The position numbers were made by a program, and so were the translations under genes. Source: a virus. From it: a stretch of 57,859 nt of DNA. The stretch covers positions 1-57,859 of the IMG/VR virus record IMGVR_UViG_3300030114_000014; one strand, written 5' to 3'. Under the pieces are notes generated by a model. It was not told the DNA's origin. It saw only the letters and a program-made list of their open reading frames with translations, and searched no databases. Position 1 is the stretch's first letter; the number at the start of each line of letters is the position of its first letter. This document shows positions 16,161 to 24,211 of this stretch, in pieces.

Positions 16161-17488
16161 TATTTTTCCTTTATTTCATTAACTGGCATGAATACAGTAC
16201 GAGTAACTCTAAGTAAATCCTGAAACTTAGAGCATGTACTAATAGCTCTTTCTAGATTTTCCTTAGTCTCATCATTTTTTCTCATCAATATGATTTCATA
16301 TTTTTTATTTACTATAATTTTCCATATACTATTATTGTTAGTGATATGGGGTTCGCCTGTCACTTCATATTCGTTGATGATTGTATTTCTGTCCCAAGCT
16401 TTATTATATTTGTTTGGCTTGGTCTCATCGAACAAAGAATCATCGAAGTAACTAGTTAGTGTGGATTCATCTCTTTTTTTGCCATCTCTATCAAGCCACA
16501 TCTTATATAATTCACCCATAGTCTTGCACTCAACCAATTCATTCTCTAAATCTCTTTTTGTAATATTGATATTTCTGGAGAAAACAATAGTATATTTTCC
16601 GTTGACAGTTACTGTCCAATCTCTGCGATTCTCTGAAATAACTTCTGAACGTTCAATCCAGTGCCTATTAATAAAAGTATCTTTTTCCCAAATTATTTTG
16701 ACATCATCGTTCTTATTTTTCATGTAATCGCAACAAGTTCGAGGATATCGATTCAGGAGCTGATTCATTTCAATCTGAATATCTTTACTAAATTGGAATG
16801 GCATATCAAAGTAATCAACATCAGGTACTCTATGCTTGTCTGGACACATGAATCTTTGAAGTCTCTCTAACTCCTCTTTTCTAAGAATTTCAGGAATCAT
16901 AGATTCGGACACTTGTTTAGCTGTCCATTGCTCTATGGTTTCATCTTGTTTATTTTGCATGTCAGAAATTCTAGGTCTATCTGACATACCTACTCGTTTC
17001 AAAAATTGCTGAAATTCATCATCATGCATACGATCCAATGGGTTAGACGTTAAAAATCCTTGCCTAAATTTACGAGGTAATCCAAGTTTTACTTGATACG
17101 CTGAATTATCCGATGGATTGGGATCATGAAAAAACCCAGTTACAACTTTAACTTCATCGTCATTACCTAATGAGTCTTTCCATCCTTCAGTATAATCAAT
17201 AAATTCCAATGGCTTGGTAATACTGAAATTCTCTAAGTTTATCCTCTTGATCTTGCTAGTATAATTGGTTAATGTATCTAAAGTATCTCTTGCTCCTTGA
17301 ACAGCTAATAACGTTTGAAGTGTATATAAAACATCTCTATCATTACCATCAAGAGTAACTACATATTGGCTTTCTTTCTTCTTTTTCTTTATCTCCTTAG
17401 TTCTCATATCTTTAATTCCTGGTATTAAATTATTCTTGCCACCCTCTGATAGCTTGTCATATTCTTGTTTGCTTAATATTATTTGCAT
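16160..17488 (-). CDS. Unknown protein with duplicated C-terminal domain, 442 aa
   Basis: Not recognised. The C-terminal third holds two copies of a roughly 60-residue unit: one from DTFINRHWIERSEV to MGELYKMW, one from NTIINEYEVTGEPH to FQDLLRV. Both contain W-T/K-V-x-VN-K-Y-x-I followed by a helical segment. A lysine run lies near residue 35. No enzymatic motif seen. It is the last gene of an operon with 17479-17685, 17701-18021 and 18002-18190. Confidence 0.82.
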   Translation of the reverse strand: MQIILSKQEYDKLSEGGKNNLIPGIKDMRTKEIKKKKKESQYVVTLDGNDRDVLYTLQTLLAVQGARDTLDTLTNYTSKIKRINLENFSITKPLEFIDYTEGWKDSLGNDDEVKVVTGFFHDPNPSDNSAYQVKLGLPRKFRQGFLTSNPLDRMHDDEFQQFLKRVGMSDRPRISDMQNKQDETIEQWTAKQVSESMIPEILRKEELERLQRFMCPDKHRVPDVDYFDMPFQFSKDIQIEMNQLLNRYPRTCCDYMKNKNDDVKIIWEKDTFINRHWIERSEVISENRRDWTVTVNGKYTIVFSRNINITKRDLENELVECKTMGELYKMWLDRDGKKRDESTLTSYFDDSLFDETKPNKYNKAWDRNTIINEYEVTGEPHITNNNSIWKIIVNKKYEIILMRKNDETKENLERAISTCSKFQDLLRVTRTVFMPVNEIKEK

Positions 17489-17685
17489 AACATATCTCTC
17501 CTTATTTGCTTTTTATCATACTTATCTTTACCTATAGATTTTCTTAATCTATATTGTCTGTCCTTGCGAGATTCCTCCCAAAATAACTTTATTTTGCGAG
17601 TACTTTCATCTGGAACACCTGCTATTAACCCCAATCTCTTATTTTTAATTGAATGATTTAAATACTTAATGGAATACCTAAACAT
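17479..17685 (-). CDS. Small basic protein, 68 aa
   Basis: Very basic throughout (RQYRLRKSIGKDKYDKKQIR), so nucleic-acid binding is possible. Overlaps the start of 16160-17488 by ten bases. GGAGAGATAGTT precedes the ATG. Confidence 0.7.
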   Translation of the reverse strand: MFRYSIKYLNHSIKNKRLGLIAGVPDESTRKIKLFWEESRKDRQYRLRKSIGKDKYDKKQIRRDMLCK

Positions 17686-17700
17686 AACTATCTCTCCTCC

Positions 17701-18021
17701 TTATGATTCTTCGAATCCAAGATCTATTAAATATTTACGGAACTGTTCAGGACTTGTTTTCTCATTATCATGTTGACTTAGTAAACCTATTAAGTCATAA
17801 CACTTAGATAATGCTTTCCATGCATCGTTAAACACAGTCATTTTAGGTATTACTTGGGCATCAGATAACACCCATTGTACTGTAATTTCTCCAATGAGAT
17901 TAGTTTTCTCATCATAAAGCATAATGGTTATCTCATCTTCATAATCATTTTCTTCTATTGCCATTCTTCCTGAATATGTTGCTGAATCTTGAGAAAATTT
18001 TCTAATTACTTTTTCTCCCAT
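17701..18021 (-). CDS. Hypothetical protein, 106 aa
   Basis: Not recognised. Beta-rich first half (ITIMLYDEKTNLIGEITVQW), helical second half. Overlaps 18002-18190 at its start. Confidence 0.75.
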   Translation of the reverse strand: MGEKVIRKFSQDSATYSGRMAIEENDYEDEITIMLYDEKTNLIGEITVQWVLSDAQVIPKMTVFNDAWKALSKCYDLIGLLSQHDNEKTSPEQFRKYLIDLGFEES

Positions 18022-18190
18022 AACTATCCCCCTCTTTACTTGTACTTATTTCATTTTCTTCTTCCAAGAACTCTACAAATAATTCTATAAAATCTGAATC
18101 ACAAAAAGTCATTAAATCATGAACTATTTTGTCTGCTCCTATTTGCCCCTTAGCATCGTTTAATCTATTAACTAATCCGATATTATTCAT
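18002..18190 (-). CDS. Hypothetical acidic protein, 62 aa
   Basis: Not recognised; helical and acidic (FIELFVEFLEEENEISTSKE). GAGGGAGAAGTGTT precedes the ATG. Confidence 0.7.
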   Translation of the reverse strand: MNNIGLVNRLNDAKGQIGADKIVHDLMTFCDSDFIELFVEFLEEENEISTSKEGDSYGRKSN

Positions 18191-18204
18191 AACACTTCTC
18201 CCTC

Positions 18205-18318
18205 TTATCTATTATTTTTGAATAGGCGAAAAGGAGTATTTAAAACATAAAATACTCCTTTAACTGCATATGCAATGAACACTACAAAATATACAAACAG
18301 TAATCTCAAGATAAACAT
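18205..18318 (-). CDS. Single-TM micropeptide, 37 aa
   Basis: MFILRLLFVYFVVFIAYAVK then a basic tail. GGAG precedes the ATG at 18318. It overlies an 11-bp inverted repeat (AAGGAGTATTT / AAATACTCCTT) around 18230-18260, which could be a structured coding region or an attenuator. Confidence 0.5.
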   Translation of the reverse strand: MFILRLLFVYFVVFIAYAVKGVFYVLNTPFRLFKNNR

Positions 18319-18321
18319 ATA

Positions 18322-18735
18322 CTATTCAGCTCCTTTATCTTTACTCATTCTTCCTAATATTTGGTTTTGTAGTTCAGCAACATACATATCTGCGCTGGAA
18401 CTATCTTTAGTGATAACTTCACACCCATTTACTTTAGCTACTAATCTTAATCTGAACCAATACTCTAATAACTCTTCATCAGAAAATTCATCGAATGGCT
18501 TATTTCTCCATACAGGCACTACAAACCCAATCTTTAGTTTGTGTTTTAATTTCCCATATTCAGTTCTTAATGTTGATAAAGCTTGAGTATTCATATCACT
18601 CCATGACTTTCCACACCTATCTAATTGAACAATTAATTTGTGATCACTTTCTAAACAATAATCCCACATCTCTTGCATTTCTTCCTCGGTAGTGTTGTTA
18701 TCTTTTAAAAACTTTTTCATTTCAGAATATTCCAT
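18322..18735 (-). CDS. Hypothetical protein, 137 aa
   Basis: Not recognised. Helical N-terminus with TTEEEMQEMWDYCLES; C-terminus ends DKGAE before a TAG stop. Probably co-transcribed with 18205-18318. Confidence 0.75.
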   Translation of the reverse strand: MEYSEMKKFLKDNNTTEEEMQEMWDYCLESDHKLIVQLDRCGKSWSDMNTQALSTLRTEYGKLKHKLKIGFVVPVWRNKPFDEFSDEELLEYWFRLRLVAKVNGCEVITKDSSSADMYVAELQNQILGRMSKDKGAE

Positions 18736-18805
18736 ATCAATTACTTCCTTTCAAATTTAAAATATAAGTAAAAAGAACAGGTGACTTTACGCCACTTTGT
18801 TCTTT

Positions 18806-19090
18806 TTACTCTTCTATTGTTTCTACTTTTTCTTCTTCTAATTCTTCATTAAAATCTTCATCATCATCTTTTGCTACTGCTGTTATTATCACTGCTAGTC
18901 CCATTGTTATTGCCATTATTTCTGTTGCTACTACTGCTGCTTTCTTTCCCATAATCTTTAAACCTTTTTTTATTGGTTGTTCCTTAAAATCTGTTTCATT
19001 TAATTCCTTGTCTATGCTTTTATTTGCTATTGCTGCTGTCACTCCTAATCCTAATGTTATCATTACTGCTCCTACTAATCCTTTTTTCAT
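18806..19090 (-). CDS. Two-TM small membrane protein, 94 aa
   Basis: MKKGLVGAVMITLGLGVTAA is the hallmark GLGVTA segment of this small-protein family; a second hydrophobic segment follows (ATEIMAITMGLAVIITAVA) and the tail is strongly acidic. AGCGAGGTAAAATAAT precedes the ATG. Likely co-transcribed with 19092-19262. Confidence 0.82.
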   Translation of the reverse strand: MKKGLVGAVMITLGLGVTAAIANKSIDKELNETDFKEQPIKKGLKIMGKKAAVVATEIMAITMGLAVIITAVAKDDDEDFNEELEEEKVETIEE

Positions 19091-19091
19091 A

Positions 19092-19262
19092 TTATTTTAC
19101 CTCGCTTTCATTTTTGTTTATGCCTGCTATCTCATTTATCTTTTCTTCATTTGCTTTCATTGCTGCTCCAATACCTATTGTTGTTACCAATAATATTACT
19201 GTTGTTGTTGCTATTCCTAAACCTATTGCTGCTCCTGCCACTATTCCATCTGTTATTTTCAT
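19092..19262 (-). CDS. Small membrane protein, 56 aa
   Basis: MKITDGIVAGAAIGLGIATT followed by more hydrophobic residues and an acidic tail (NEEKINEIAGINKNES). Start at 19262 with the AAAGAGAGTGATAATT leader. Below the usual length cut-off but with its own promoter box. Confidence 0.75.
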   Translation of the reverse strand: MKITDGIVAGAAIGLGIATTTVILLVTTIGIGAAMKANEEKINEIAGINKNESEVK

Positions 19263-19287
19263 AATTATCACTCTCTTTCTTTTATTC

Positions 19288-19302
19288 TTTAATGTCTTAT
19301 AC
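19288..19302 (-). promoter_or_regulatory. Box GTATAAGAYATTAAA
   Basis: Exact copy 26 bases before 19092-19262. Confidence 0.75.
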
Positions 19303-19344
19303 TAAGAAAAAAGAACTAATAAAAATAAGGCTCTCGCTTTATTC

Positions 19345-19686
19345 TTACTTTAATTTCAATCCAAATTTCTTTAATTGTTCTTCTATTTTACTTACTCTAT
19401 ATTCAGTTAACCTTTTTACTTTCAATAATTCTTCTCTTGTATATTTAATTAAATCTTTTACGTTAAATACTTTTATGTTAAGTAATCCCATATATATTGC
19501 TCCTGGTAAATCTAGTTCTTCTATTCTAGCCTTTTCTAAGTCTATATGTTTTATTTTCTTACTATCTTCTATTTCTTGTTGCTTATTCTTCTCAATTCTC
19601 TTTATTAATTTAATTTCTCTATCTAAAGCTCTAATTGCTCTTTCTTCTCCTAATTCGTTTATTAATGTTAATATTTGTTCATTCAT
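19345..19686 (-). CDS. Coiled-coil protein with helix-hairpin-like C-terminus, 113 aa
   Basis: N-terminal charged coiled coil, then VFNVKDLIKYTREELLKVKRLTEYRVSKIEE. That segment resembles the helix-hairpin-helix C-terminal domain of the RNA polymerase alpha subunit (LxV...LxxxxxxELLxVKxLGxKxxxEI). This is a family resemblance only, and could mean interaction with DNA or RNA polymerase. MNEQIL at 19686 follows the standard AAAGAGAGTGATAAAA leader. Confidence 0.75.
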   Translation of the reverse strand: MNEQILTLINELGEERAIRALDREIKLIKRIEKNKQQEIEDSKKIKHIDLEKARIEELDLPGAIYMGLLNIKVFNVKDLIKYTREELLKVKRLTEYRVSKIEEQLKKFGLKLK

Positions 19687-19712
19687 TTTTATCACTCTCT
19701 TTCTTATTTTTC

Positions 19713-19727
19713 TTTAATGTCTTATAC
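19713..19727 (-). promoter_or_regulatory. Box GTATAAGAYATTAAA
   Basis: Exact copy 27 bases before 19345-19686; the plus gene 19761 starts on its other side. Confidence 0.75.
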
Positions 19728-19760
19728 TAAGAATAGATCAAAAAATAAGGAGGAATCAAT

Positions 19761-20084
19761 ATGGGAAAACTTAACGCCTATAAGAACTTAATCAATGGAA
19801 AATCATTAAAAGAGGCAGAGGGGCTTTTTGAAGCTACAAGTAAAAATCATGCTTATTTACAAGGTAGGCATATGACTGGAGATTTAAAAAGTTCAGCTAT
19901 AGTTGATAGAGCTACAGAACAAAGAATGAATGCAGAGAAAGCTATGAAAGCTACGAAGTCAGCAACAAACAAAGCTAGGATTGGGACAGGAGCAGGTGTT
20001 GGAGCATTAACTGCTGGAGGTGCATATGCTTCTAATCAAAAGACAGCTAGTGATATAGTTGATGAAGCTTTTGAAAAGATGTAA
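19761..20084 (+). CDS. Small virion-type protein with KTAS motif, 107 aa
   Basis: MGKLNAYKNLINGKSLKEAE is clearly related to the N-terminus of 28845-30035 (YKNLI-GK-LK-A). A helical region, a Gly/Ala hydrophobic segment (ARIGTGAGVGALTAGGAYA) and NQKTASDIVDEAFEKM complete it. The gene thus looks like the N-terminal module of its longer paralogue. AAGGAGGAATCAAT precedes the ATG. Confidence 0.82.
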   Translation: MGKLNAYKNLINGKSLKEAEGLFEATSKNHAYLQGRHMTGDLKSSAIVDRATEQRMNAEKAMKATKSATNKARIGTGAGVGALTAGGAYASNQKTASDIVDEAFEKM

Positions 20085-20091
20085 AAAGATT

Positions 20092-20116
20092 TTGAGGGCT
20101 TTCGCCCTCCTTTTTA
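20092..20116. terminator. Intrinsic terminator GAGGGC...GCCCTC
   Basis: GAGGGC-TTTC-GCCCTC plus T5, shared by the converging genes 19761 and 20114. Confidence 0.75.
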
Positions 20117-20575
20117 TTTATCCCCTTCATTATTTTTAATGTTCTTTGTTTCTTCTATACTATCTTTTAATTCCTTTATTTCATTATTCCTTTCTAATAT
20201 TATTTTCATTGAATCATCTAATTCATCTTCTAATTTTTTAACTTCCTTCTCTAAACTACCTATTGTACTATGCTTTAATTCTAAATCTTCTTCTAATTCA
20301 TGATTTATATCTCTGAAATCTTCTTCTAGTTGTTTTATTTTTTCATTTCTGTTTCTTATTACTTTTTCCTTTCTAGTTATTGTTTCACTTAATTCCTTTA
20401 CTGATATATCTTTATCACTTAATTTCTCTTTTAATTCATTTTCTATTTTGATTACAATTTCTCTCCATTCTTCATTATTTTTATTTAATCTGTTCATCAT
20501 TATAATTCCTGTTGTTATTGTTCCTGCTACTGCTGTTACTCCCATTCCTATTACTATCATTATTTCTTTTTTCAT
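20114..20575 (-). CDS. Single-TM long coiled-coil protein, 153 aa
   Basis: MKKEIMIVIGMGVTAVAGTI TM segment with the GMGVTA signature, then about 110 residues of coiled coil. Start at 20575 after GAGAGTGTGGTAAAC. Largest clear example of the TM plus coiled-coil architecture. Confidence 0.85.
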   Translation of the reverse strand: MKKEIMIVIGMGVTAVAGTITTGIIMMNRLNKNNEEWREIVIKIENELKEKLSDKDISVKELSETITRKEKVIRNRNEKIKQLEEDFRDINHELEEDLELKHSTIGSLEKEVKKLEDELDDSMKIILERNNEIKELKDSIEETKNIKNNEGDK

Positions 20576-20603
20576 GTTTACCACACTCTCTTCCTCATTT
20601 TTA

Positions 20604-20618
20604 TTTAATATCTTATAC
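20604..20618 (-). promoter_or_regulatory. Box GTATAAGAYATTAAA
   Basis: Exact copy 29 bases before 20114-20575; it touches the TAG stop of the upstream gene 20618-20860. Confidence 0.75.
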
Positions 20619-20860
20619 TATAAAGAAATATGTTTTTGTAACTCATCTACATTGGCCATTAAAGAACCGTCGAAATATAATGCACCTTTCTTCGCTAATA
20701 ACATTAGCTTATTAAAGACTGGGATTGACATCAAACAATTTTCATAACATTTAAGTTTCTTGTCATAGATACCTAATATTATTACCCCATATTCAATCAG
20801 AACATTTTTTAATTCCTCGTCAATATATACCTTACCACAATACATTTTATCTTTTTTCAT
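20618..20860 (-). CDS. Hypothetical protein, 80 aa
   Basis: Not recognised. Compact alpha/beta-looking protein (EYGVIILGIYDKKLKCYENC), no TM. AAGGAGGAATTAATT precedes the ATG. Ends in TAG. Confidence 0.75.
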   Translation of the reverse strand: MKKDKMYCGKVYIDEELKNVLIEYGVIILGIYDKKLKCYENCLMSIPVFNKLMLLAKKGALYFDGSLMANVDELQKHISL

Positions 20861-20884
20861 AATTAATTCCTCCTTACTAGGTAC

Positions 20885-21571
20885 TTAGTCCCAATTAGCA
20901 CATTTCTTCCAACCGAATCCACAAGATGGTCTATTTTCCTCAATGGCCAATCTTATAGCTTCTCTACTCATATAATTTTCTCTACCTGCGACAGCCATGT
21001 TATCATATTCATCTAAGACTTCGCCTGTATCTAAATCTATCTTTGATACAGGGATTCCTTTTGAACTACTACCACCAAACATTTCGCCAAGTTCTTTTCT
21101 TGTTGCAAAACCTATATTACTTACATGGTTGTACCAAATATTTTCATTCTTATGATATATACATTTGCCCTCAGGAACTTCTAAGAATGCATGGGCAACT
21201 AACTTATGAATCTCTACTTCCTTACCATGTATCTTTACTACTAGCCACTTATTTTTCTTCCTGTATGGCATCAGAAGTCTTGGTCCTTTAGATTTATACA
21301 ATCTTCTGAATCTACCATAATTACTTATTTGATATTCATTCTCAACATTCTTCCATATTTCATCTTTAGGTTTCTCTTTAAGCATTAATTCATAGAGTTC
21401 TTCTTTGGTTGTTTTTTCATCAACAATGTAGCGATGTAGAGCTCCAAGCTTATTACGTCTAGACTTATAGACTGCTAAATCTCCTTTGTTCATTCCTGTT
21501 ATTCCTGATAATAATTTGTAGCTGGTTGGCGTTTTAACATTGTTCATTGGATCATATAAATATAATTGCAT
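20885..21571 (-). CDS. NUMOD4-HNH homing endonuclease, 228 aa
   Basis: EIWKNVENEYQISNYGRFRR is a typical NUMOD4 domain; KLVAHAFLEVPEGKCIYHKN with the later NHVSNIGF is an HNH nuclease core. The C-terminal IRLAIEENRPSCGFGWKK resembles NUMOD1-type helices. An N-terminal segment of about 80 residues precedes the NUMOD4 part. Such enzymes are mobile free-standing endonucleases common in large phages. MQLYLYD at 21571 follows GGGGGCATCAATAGAA. Confidence 0.88.
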   Translation of the reverse strand: MQLYLYDPMNNVKTPTSYKLLSGITGMNKGDLAVYKSRRNKLGALHRYIVDEKTTKEELYELMLKEKPKDEIWKNVENEYQISNYGRFRRLYKSKGPRLLMPYRKKNKWLVVKIHGKEVEIHKLVAHAFLEVPEGKCIYHKNENIWYNHVSNIGFATRKELGEMFGGSSSKGIPVSKIDLDTGEVLDEYDNMAVAGRENYMSREAIRLAIEENRPSCGFGWKKCANWD

Positions 21572-21573
21572 TT

Positions 21574-21765
21574 CTATTGATGCCCCCTTGTGATAATATT
21601 GAATCCAAAATTTAAACTCGCACAAATAATATCTTCTACTTCTTGGTTAGTAACTTGACTAATGTTTTCCTTAATTTCATCTTTCGCTTTAATTTCATTA
21701 TCAGCATCTATTTTTACTGGTATATTGTGTCCATTTTTCAATTTTATAATTCCTACAAATTTCAT
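21574..21765 (-). CDS. Hypothetical protein, 63 aa
   Basis: Not recognised. Beta-rich start (MKFVGIIKLKNGHNIPVKID), helical tail. Ends in TAG just before the endonuclease start. Confidence 0.72.
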   Translation of the reverse strand: MKFVGIIKLKNGHNIPVKIDADNEIKAKDEIKENISQVTNQEVEDIICASLNFGFNIITRGHQ

Positions 21766-21777
21766 ATTTAATTCCCC

Positions 21778-22167
21778 CTACTTAAAAAATGTAGCTCTGC
21801 AATTAATTATCTGTAATGTTCTGCTGAATAAATCTCTATTTTTCTTAGCTTCTACTGGTTTGTTGCAGATAAATTTTCTACATACTTTTGGTCTAACATC
21901 ATGGATATTGCAAGACTTATTCTTATTGTTTCTGAAAGGACATACCATATCTATTGGTGGATATTTTTCTAATGGATTGATATTGGACTGCTCCTTTATA
22001 TTATTATCTGTGACATACTTTTGGACTCTCTTTATTTCTTCCTTGCTCATTGGTAGTAAATTAGTACAGCAATTACCACAATTTGAGCACTCACCGTCCA
22101 CTGTAAAATCTGTAATCATATCTTTTGCACTTTCTATTATTGCTTCTTTGAATGATACTCTCTCCAT
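21778..22167 (-). CDS. YkgJ-family Cys-cluster protein, 129 aa
   Basis: CSNCGNCC at residues 27-34, then a CPF...C-I...PKVCRKFIC series, matches the YkgJ/UPF0153 putative zinc- or iron-chelating domain. Biochemical role unknown in the family. The ATG at 22167 follows GGAGGTATTAAAA. Its leader contains a 28-base palindrome (22190-22217). Confidence 0.82.
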   Translation of the reverse strand: MERVSFKEAIIESAKDMITDFTVDGECSNCGNCCTNLLPMSKEEIKRVQKYVTDNNIKEQSNINPLEKYPPIDMVCPFRNNKNKSCNIHDVRPKVCRKFICNKPVEAKKNRDLFSRTLQIINCRATFFK

Positions 22168-22189
22168 TTTTAATACCTCCATAAAATTA

Positions 22190-22217
22190 GAGAAGAGCAA
22201 CGATATCGTTGCTCTTC
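22190..22217. promoter_or_regulatory. Leader hairpin of the YkgJ-like gene
   Basis: Perfect palindrome around GCAACGATATCGTTGC, between the minus box at 22221-22235 and the start at 22167. Could be an RNA-stabilising 5' hairpin, an attenuator or an operator. Confidence 0.45.
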
Positions 22218-22220
22218 TGC

Positions 22221-22235
22221 TTTAATATCTTATAC
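22221..22235 (-). promoter_or_regulatory. Box GTATAAGAYATTAAA
   Basis: Exact copy 54 bases before 21778-22167, with the palindrome between. Confidence 0.7.
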
Positions 22236-22305
22236 CATAAATTTCGAAAGTTTATTAGCTTTCTTATTTCTTATTTTTATTTTATACTAAGGAGGAAGGG
22301 AGTTG

Positions 22306-23451
22306 ATGATGTTGAATTATAAGAAATTAATAGAAAAAATAGCAAGCGCTAAAAAAACCATAGTGTTTGATTTTGACGGAGTGATTCACTCCTATATTAG
22401 TGGTTGGAAAGGAACAACCAATATACCTGATAAACCAGTAGAGGGAATAAAAGAAGCTATAGATAAATTAAGGCAAGATTATAAAATCGTTGTTGTATCT
22501 ACCAGATGTTTCCAAAAAGGTGGGATAGATGCTATTAAAAAATGGCTAGAAAAATATGATATTAAAGTAGATGGGGTGGCAAAAGAAAAACCACCAGCAA
22601 TAATGTATGTCGATGATAATGCAGTATGCTTTGATGGTAATCCGAAACACTTGATTGAGCAAATAGGTAAATTTAATAATTGGATGAATAAGGAGGCAAA
22701 TATGAATTATAAAGAACAAATAGAAAAGATAGCTTGTGAAAAATTAGCAGAATCATCATATATGAAAGATTTTGTATCGGGGTTTGACCCAACAGGAGTT
22801 AGTACATTTAGAAACTCTCTGCAAAATGAAAAGCATCATAAGATTCATAAAGCTGTAGGAGACGCCAGTGGATTTATTAGTGGAGCAGCAACAGGCGCAT
22901 TAATGCCAGCAGCAATGACAGGGGCAGCAGCACTTGCAGTAAGAAAGAAAATGCCAGGGTTATCACATAATCTTATGAATATGGCAAAAGGAAGTATGGA
23001 TTCCTTTAATCCAAAAAGAGTAATGAAATACACTAAATCACTAGGTAAGCTATCCGAATTCCAAGGACTTGGTGGCGATTTAATGAGGGAATCTAATAAA
23101 ACAATGGGTGGCGTAGATAAAGCCGAACAACTATTTAATGCAGCTAAAAAGGGCAAGAGGTTATCAAAGAAAGAACAGGAAGAAGCATTAAATCACATGA
23201 AAGGTATGGCTGATTCAGGTAAAAGAGTTAGAGATATAAATTCTAAATTGCAAGATGTAGGTGAGGACCTTTCTAAAAACTATTACGGTGGAAAGAAAGT
23301 ATCAGAAGGTGGAGAAAGAGCGCTTACCGCATTAACTACTCTAGGAACAGGAGTAGCTGGGGGAGCATTGAATGCATCATCTTCTCATATGCAATATAAT
23401 ACAGGAATGAAAACAAAATCAATGCTTGATGAACAAAAAAAGAAAAGGTAA
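22306..23451 (+). CDS. HAD phosphatase-like domain joined to an EKIA virion protein, 381 aa
   Basis: Residues about 20-110 form a HAD-type domain: FDFDGVIHSY carries the catalytic DxD-like pair, VVVSTR the second motif, and MYVDDNA the acidic motif, as in the small phage PNK-phosphatase-like group. The N-terminus has LNYKKLIEKIAS. At 22702 an in-frame ATG preceded by AAGGAGG starts MNYKEQIEKIACEKLAESS, a second complete virion-type protein with a Gly/Ala hydrophobic segment. The ORF therefore probably gives a full-length and a short product. Start 22306 (TTG at 22303 or 22312 also possible) after AAGGAGGAAGGGAG. Confidence 0.85.
   Translation: MMLNYKKLIEKIASAKKTIVFDFDGVIHSYISGWKGTTNIPDKPVEGIKEAIDKLRQDYKIVVVSTRCFQKGGIDAIKKWLEKYDIKVDGVAKEKPPAIMYVDDNAVCFDGNPKHLIEQIGKFNNWMNKEANMNYKEQIEKIACEKLAESSYMKDFVSGFDPTGVSTFRNSLQNEKHHKIHKAVGDASGFISGAATGALMPAAMTGAAALAVRKKMPGLSHNLMNMAKGSMDSFNPKRVMKYTKSLGKLSEFQGLGGDLMRESNKTMGGVDKAEQLFNAAKKGKRLSKKEQEEALNHMKGMADSGKRVRDINSKLQDVGEDLSKNYYGGKKVSEGGERALTALTTLGTGVAGGALNASSSHMQYNTGMKTKSMLDEQKKKR
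22689..22704 (+). promoter_or_regulatory. Internal ribosome-binding site and in-frame ATG
   Basis: AAGGAGG followed six bases later by ATG at 22702, in frame inside 22306-23451. It would give a 249-residue C-terminal product with the standard N-terminal EKIA context. Confidence 0.65.
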
Positions 23452-23484
23452 AAATAGAGGTGGCTAAGCCACCTCTATTTTTAC
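23450..23484. terminator. Bidirectional terminator
   Basis: AAATAGAGGTGGC-TAA-GCCACCTCTATTT hairpin between the converging genes 22306 and 23481. Confidence 0.75.
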
Positions 23485-23666
23485 AACCCTACATTTCTCT
23501 TGCTTCTATCTAATAATCTCTGAAACTTATCATCATATGCTGTTCTTTGAGATTCACTTATTGGCTCTATCTTCTGTACTTTATTTATTAATTTTACATC
23601 TTCTCTCTCTGATACTATTCCTGCTGTTACTCCTAACCCTGTTATCATACCTACAATTATTCTCAT
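23481..23666 (-). CDS. Small single-TM protein, 61 aa
   Basis: MRIIVGMITGLGVTAGIVSE with the GLGVTA signature, then a charged tail. GGGGGTAATGGT precedes the ATG. No promoter box; probably the last gene of the operon running leftward from 27183. Confidence 0.78.
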   Translation of the reverse strand: MRIIVGMITGLGVTAGIVSEREDVKLINKVQKIEPISESQRTAYDDKFQRLLDRSKRNVGL

Positions 23667-23694
23667 ACCATTACCCCCATCTAGATTTCTTTTA

Positions 23695-23868
23695 TTATAT
23701 TGATTCCTGCGCCTCTATGCTTAAATCTCTCAATGCACATTGCATACATTTATGCCCTATTCCTTCTAAAGCTTTCATCAATATCCGTAGATTGAACGCC
23801 TCATTTGTGGTATCAAATTCCATTAATTTTCCACATTCTTTACATTTACAGCTAACATTGCAATCCAT
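23695..23868 (-). CDS. Small zinc-ribbon-like protein, 57 aa
   Basis: MDCNVSCKCKECGKLMEFDT, with CKCKEC and a distal CMQC pair: a plausible zinc ribbon. AGGAGGAATAA precedes the ATG. Function unknown. Confidence 0.7.
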   Translation of the reverse strand: MDCNVSCKCKECGKLMEFDTTNEAFNLRILMKALEGIGHKCMQCALRDLSIEAQESI

Positions 23869-23877
23869 TTATTCCTC

Positions 23878-24201
23878 CTAATCTTCAATCTCAAAAATAC
23901 AATCTTGAATAGACTTAAATTCTGACTTGATATCTTGACACCATTCTTTAATGTCATTACCTCTGAAACTATCAATCATATCTACCCACCATTCAGCCAA
24001 AGTAAACAGTATTGCCACTACTAATGAGTAAGGTATATTAATAGGTATCCATAATATCATACCTATTACCTTTAAAAAGGTTTTAATTTTGTATTTAAAT
24101 CTTTTCTTATATATAAATGTGTTCGAATCTATAGCAACCAAAGTTAAGAATTTACTTCGTGTTTCGAACGTACTTCTTTTTATTCTTATAATTTCTTTCA
24201 T
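23878..24201 (-). CDS. Hypothetical membrane protein, 107 aa
   Basis: Basic N-terminus, then FLKVIGMILWIPINIPYSLVVAILFTLAEWW, one or two helices, and a charged tail. AGGAGGAAACAG precedes the ATG. Function unknown. Confidence 0.75.
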   Translation of the reverse strand: MKEIIRIKRSTFETRSKFLTLVAIDSNTFIYKKRFKYKIKTFLKVIGMILWIPINIPYSLVVAILFTLAEWWVDMIDSFRGNDIKEWCQDIKSEFKSIQDCIFEIED

Positions 24202-24211
24202 CTGTTTCCTC

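Noticed and set aside
20885-21571. Intron or intein associated with the HNH endonuclease
   Set aside because: Flanking genes appear intact and no split coding sequence is visible, so it is treated as a free-standing homing endonuclease.
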